46,311 nucleotides of DNA, taken from NCBI GenBank assembly GCA_910586765.1, contig CAJUJJ010000020.1, positions 1 to 46,311 of the forward strand. Reading direction: 5' to 3'. The notes under the pieces were generated by a model that made no database searches, had not been told where the DNA came from, and saw nothing but the letters and a program-made list of their open reading frames with translations. A program made the translations under genes and the position numbers. Source of the stretch: an uncultured Clostridia bacterium (GTDB lineage: Bacteria > Bacillota > Clostridia > Lachnospirales > Anaerotignaceae). Positions 43,899-46,311 of this stretch are shown here, one piece after another. How positions within the stretch are numbered: the stretch's first letter is position 1; each line of letters opens with the position of its first letter.

Positions 43899-45284
43899 TT
43901 ACTCTTTATAAGAAGACATTTCTTCTTTCACATTGTCTACAATTTCTTGTAAATCTAAAAATCCTATATATGGGATACCTCTATAATCGCCATTCAAGTA
44001 TTTTTTTTGTACACTATTTGTTTTTTGAGTTCTAAAATTATAGTCTGAAGTACATTCCAATTTTTTATTGCCATTTGAATCTATATTAATAATATAAACA
44101 TCTTCAGGTGATAACTTTTCCATAAGCAATGTATTATGTGTTGTGGCAATAAACTGTCCATTAGAGTATTCCTTTAACAGTTCAATAATTTCACTCATCA
44201 ATAAGTCATGTATACCACTATCTATTTCATCTATAAAAACAGTTTCTCCCCATATAAAAGAAAAAATATATGGAAATATTTCTAATAATTTTTTTGTTCC
44301 TGTAGATTCTAAAAATATAGGTATATCTAATATTTCACCATTAATTTGCTTTTTAAACATTAATACATACTTATATTTATTTCTTTTAGGTGTAATATCA
44401 TAGTAGACTTTTTTTACATCGGAATATAATGACGTAAAAAAAGTATTTAAACTTTTTTCAAATATTTTTAATTCTTTGTCATTTTGGGAATTTATAGTCC
44501 CATTATCTAAATTACGTAAAAAGGCAAAAGGTATTGATATATTTGCAACTTGGTATCTAATATCCTTACATAACACAGAATATGTGCTAAGCCAATCTAG
44601 CACCTCAAAAAAATTATTTCTAATTCGAGAAGTAACATATTCTATATTTTTAGTTTGTACTTCATAAAATAGTATGCTCATAAAAGTATGTTTTCCCCAA
44701 AATTTTTGAATATCGTTTAATAACTCTACATTATATACATTATCTAAAAATACAGATGGACTTAAAAATATTTGGTTATTATGAATAGAAAAGATTACTC
44801 CTGTTCTTTTATTGATATAAAAATTTAATTCTTCAAATACTACTTTTTCATCATCAAATTCTAAACAATATGTTCCATGTTTCTCTTTAATATAAAAACC
44901 AATTTCTATGGACATATTTCCGTTATTTCCTATATTTTTATTTTTGTTTATCAAACTTGATAAACTACTACTTGATAAACTGCTAATACCAATATTGTCT
45001 TCACTAAGCAATACTTCTAATAAAGTCTTTTTAAATATGTCAATGTCTATATCTATCTCATCTTCTAATGAATCCAAAATTTTTGTTTGTTTTTCATTTT
45101 CTTGATTTATTAATGTTTTTAAAGTATTACTTAAAAATAACATAGAATTCATTAAATTTGTTTTACCTGCTCCATTTTCACCATATATAAATGCCATTTT
45201 CTTAGGTATCCTATGTGAACCTCGTAAATCTAATGTTATGTCGCTAAAAGACTTAAAATTTTTCAATTTTAAATAAGAAAGCAT
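43899..45284 (-). CDS. AAA/SMC-like ATPase of a two-gene cassette
   Basis: The 461-residue ATPase is of the RecF/SMC-like AAA_15/AAA_21 type. The start LKLKNFKSFSDITLDL is typical. Walker A is GENGAGKTN (35-43), Walker B is VFIDEIDSGIH (about 348-358), and the switch histidine is in FIATTHNTLLMEKL (about 379-392). The middle 250 residues are variable, as expected for a sensor or insertion region. GGAGAGA lies before the ATG. It is followed at 13 nt by the toprim-like gene. Pairs of this kind act in anti-phage defence; the trigger here is unknown. Confidence 0.85.
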   Translation of the reverse strand: MLSYLKLKNFKSFSDITLDLRGSHRIPKKMAFIYGENGAGKTNLMNSMLFLSNTLKTLINQENEKQTKILDSLEDEIDIDIDIFKKTLLEVLLSEDNIGISSLSSSSLSSLINKNKNIGNNGNMSIEIGFYIKEKHGTYCLEFDDEKVVFEELNFYINKRTGVIFSIHNNQIFLSPSVFLDNVYNVELLNDIQKFWGKHTFMSILFYEVQTKNIEYVTSRIRNNFFEVLDWLSTYSVLCKDIRYQVANISIPFAFLRNLDNGTINSQNDKELKIFEKSLNTFFTSLYSDVKKVYYDITPKRNKYKYVLMFKKQINGEILDIPIFLESTGTKKLLEIFPYIFSFIWGETVFIDEIDSGIHDLLMSEIIELLKEYSNGQFIATTHNTLLMEKLSPEDVYIINIDSNGNKKLECTSDYNFRTQKTNSVQKKYLNGDYRGIPYIGFLDLQEIVDNVKEEMSSYKE

Positions 45285-45492
45285 ATTATCTCTCCTTTAT
45301 GTTAAATATTGTTATATATTATAACAAAAATCTTAATAAATAATACATTTTTTTATTAAATTATATTAAATTTATATTAAATCTAATATAATCTCATAAA
45401 GTCTCAATTTTATTAAAAACTTATAAAAGAGACGCTTTTACTTGTTATACATATTTAATATTTATTTTATCATTACAAAAAATTTCAGAAAT

Positions 45493-45517
45493 AACAAGTG
45501 TATCATATACACTTGTT
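45493..45517. repeat. Perfect palindrome, 11-bp arms
   Basis: AACAAGTGTAT and ATACACTTGTT flank a 3-nt loop. There is no T-run on the minus strand, so it may be an operator of the cassette or a hairpin rather than a simple terminator. Confidence 0.75.
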
Positions 45518-45550
45518 CTGTTAGTTAAATTGATTATATTATATAAATAT

Positions 45551-45574
45551 AAAAAGGGATTTCTTCCCTTATTT
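45551..45574 (-). terminator. Amidase terminator
   Basis: On the minus strand AAGGGA pairs with TCCCTT around AAGAAA-type loop bases and is followed by a T-run, just past the amidase stop. Confidence 0.6.
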
Positions 45575-45589
45575 TCTAAAAATATATCA

Positions 45590-45658
45590 TTATCTGTCGT
45601 ATATACCCATTCTATCATGTATCACAAACAGCCTCAACATCGTACCTGTAAGCAGTAA
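45590..45658 (-). repeat. Direct repeat copy at the intact amidase 3' end
   Basis: This is the counterpart of the remnant at 43104-43172, offset by 2486 bp in the same orientation. The two copies flank the ATPase/toprim-like cassette. Confidence 0.8.
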
Positions 45659-46270
45659 TTTCCCTTTTTCATCTCCTTTCAAAGCACCTTTGTCAATCAG
45701 TTTCTGCACTGTAGGCTTTGCCCAATCTGGCATATTTTCATCTATATAGTTATATATCATTTCTACACTTTCCTCCTTTTGTTCGCTCAGCTTCTTTTTA
45801 AAATCTAGCCATTGTATTTGATTTCTGACAAAAGGCTCTGGACACATTTTTCCTGTGACATCATAGTGCCTTATTACATTTTCTAGTGGTATGTTGTACT
45901 TTTCCATAAGGACCTTTATAAGTTTAATCGCTGTATTTTGTGTTTGTTCATTTATGTAATATTGCCCTTTGTCATCTTTTTCGCTACACATTTCAACACC
46001 AATACTGTTACCATTTCTGCATTTTGGGTGCTTATAGCTTTTTGCTCCACAATGCCAAGCCGTGTCATTATCTTTTACGCTTTGTACAACTTCATTTTCA
46101 TCTACAAAATAATGTGCAGAAGCATTTCTATTTGCTTGAGCAAAATAATTACCATTTCCTTGTGCCCTGTCACCATTATTAGCAGTATAGTGTACTACAA
46201 TATATTGTATAGGCTGTTTTCTGCCATTATTGTAATTGCTTTGATGTGCTAACATTTCTTTTATATTCAT
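45590..46270 (-). CDS. N-acetylmuramoyl-L-alanine amidase (phage endolysin type)
   Basis: This enzyme cuts the bond between muramic acid and the peptide in peptidoglycan. The Amidase_2 domain fills residues 1-160: zinc ligands are His27 in IVVHYTANN, His135 in IRHYDVTGK and Cys143 in KMCPEP; NASAHYFVDENEVVQ and DTAWHCGA line the site. A short C-terminal part (about 175-226) with WAKPTVQKLIDKGALKG looks like a wall-binding or spacer helix repeat. There is no signal peptide, as expected for a phage lysin released by a holin. AAAGGAGAG precedes the ATG. It suggests a prophage remnant. Confidence 0.92.
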   Translation of the reverse strand: MNIKEMLAHQSNYNNGRKQPIQYIVVHYTANNGDRAQGNGNYFAQANRNASAHYFVDENEVVQSVKDNDTAWHCGAKSYKHPKCRNGNSIGVEMCSEKDDKGQYYINEQTQNTAIKLIKVLMEKYNIPLENVIRHYDVTGKMCPEPFVRNQIQWLDFKKKLSEQKEESVEMIYNYIDENMPDWAKPTVQKLIDKGALKGDEKGKLLLTGTMLRLFVIHDRMGIYDR

Positions 46271-46311
46271 ATATTCTCTCCTTTATAAATTTAATTTTTT
46301 TGCAATTTCAT

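Larger units (their letters stand above)
45285..45589. other. Intergenic stretch between cassette and amidase
   Basis: AT-rich DNA without genes. It contains a perfect inverted repeat at 45493-45517 and the amidase terminator at 45551-45574, both listed separately. The cassette promoter is probably between 45285 and 45490, but no clear boxes stand out. Confidence 0.55.

Noticed and set aside
43104..45658. A recent integrase-type insertion with exact att repeats
   Set aside because: No integrase or transposase lies between the repeats, and the copies differ at several positions, so a fresh site-specific insertion is not supported.
1..46311. CRISPR array, tRNA or rRNA genes, insertion sequences
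   Set aside because: I saw no regularly spaced repeats, no cloverleaf apart from the tmRNA ends, no rRNA-like GC-rich block and no transposase. The only retroelement is the group II intron.

Overview
The window comes from an AT-rich, endospore-forming, Gram-positive anaerobe of the class Clostridia, probably near the Lachnospiraceae-type lineages. This rests on gene content, not on any database search: a cotJ spore-coat operon, the Firmicutes class III fructose-1,6-bisphosphatase, an ACT-regulator/hom/thrB/lysC cluster, DUF4364 and UPF0735 proteins, a csaB-type cell-wall locus, strong Shine-Dalgarno sites and frequent TTG/GTG starts.

Left part (1-7100): tmRNA (ssrA) and smpB on the minus strand, then rplS-lepB-rbgA on the plus strand, a multi-pass membrane protein and fbp. 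At 7330-9330 there is a small accessory pair: a lone AbiH-type abortive-infection gene and a DUF4037-like nucleotidyltransferase.

Threonine/lysine region (9399-16320, minus strand): one promoter (16289-16317) precedes an ACT-domain regulator, hom, thrB and lysC. lysC is interrupted by a group II intron of about 2.95 kb (9893-12842) in the sense orientation, carrying an intact reverse transcriptase/maturase/HNH protein. The intron lies between the catalytic domain and the ACT domains. Splicing at the deduced borders restores a 408-codon aspartate kinase.

Cell-surface region (16460-28385): acpS (plus), then a minus-strand series of a phosphodiester glycosidase-like exoprotein, a MurJ-type flippase, an O-antigen ligase-like protein, a GT4 glycosyltransferase, two tandem DUF4330 proteins, a GT4-CsaB fusion, a TagA/WecG glycosyltransferase and a YitT membrane protein. 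Together they look like a locus for assembling and pyruvylating a secondary cell-wall polymer.

Mixed region (28551-34833): DUF4364 regulator, TIGR01212 radical SAM protein with a small partner, CobD-like aminotransferase, an unrecognised 518-residue protein, a LolA/GerS-like lipoprotein, and a MazF toxin with a structured leader and no normal antitoxin. Then follow a BmpA/NupNOPQ-type nucleoside ABC transporter (34976-39908) and a secreted stalk-domain protein.

Right end (41700-46311): cotJA-cotJB with a cotJC cut off after its first metal-ligand helices. Beyond this break is an accessory or prophage-derived segment: a small XRE regulator, a two-gene cassette (AAA ATPase plus toprim-like protein) that is the best candidate here for an incompletely described defence system, and a phage-type amidase. 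The cassette is flanked by two diverged copies of the amidase 3' end.
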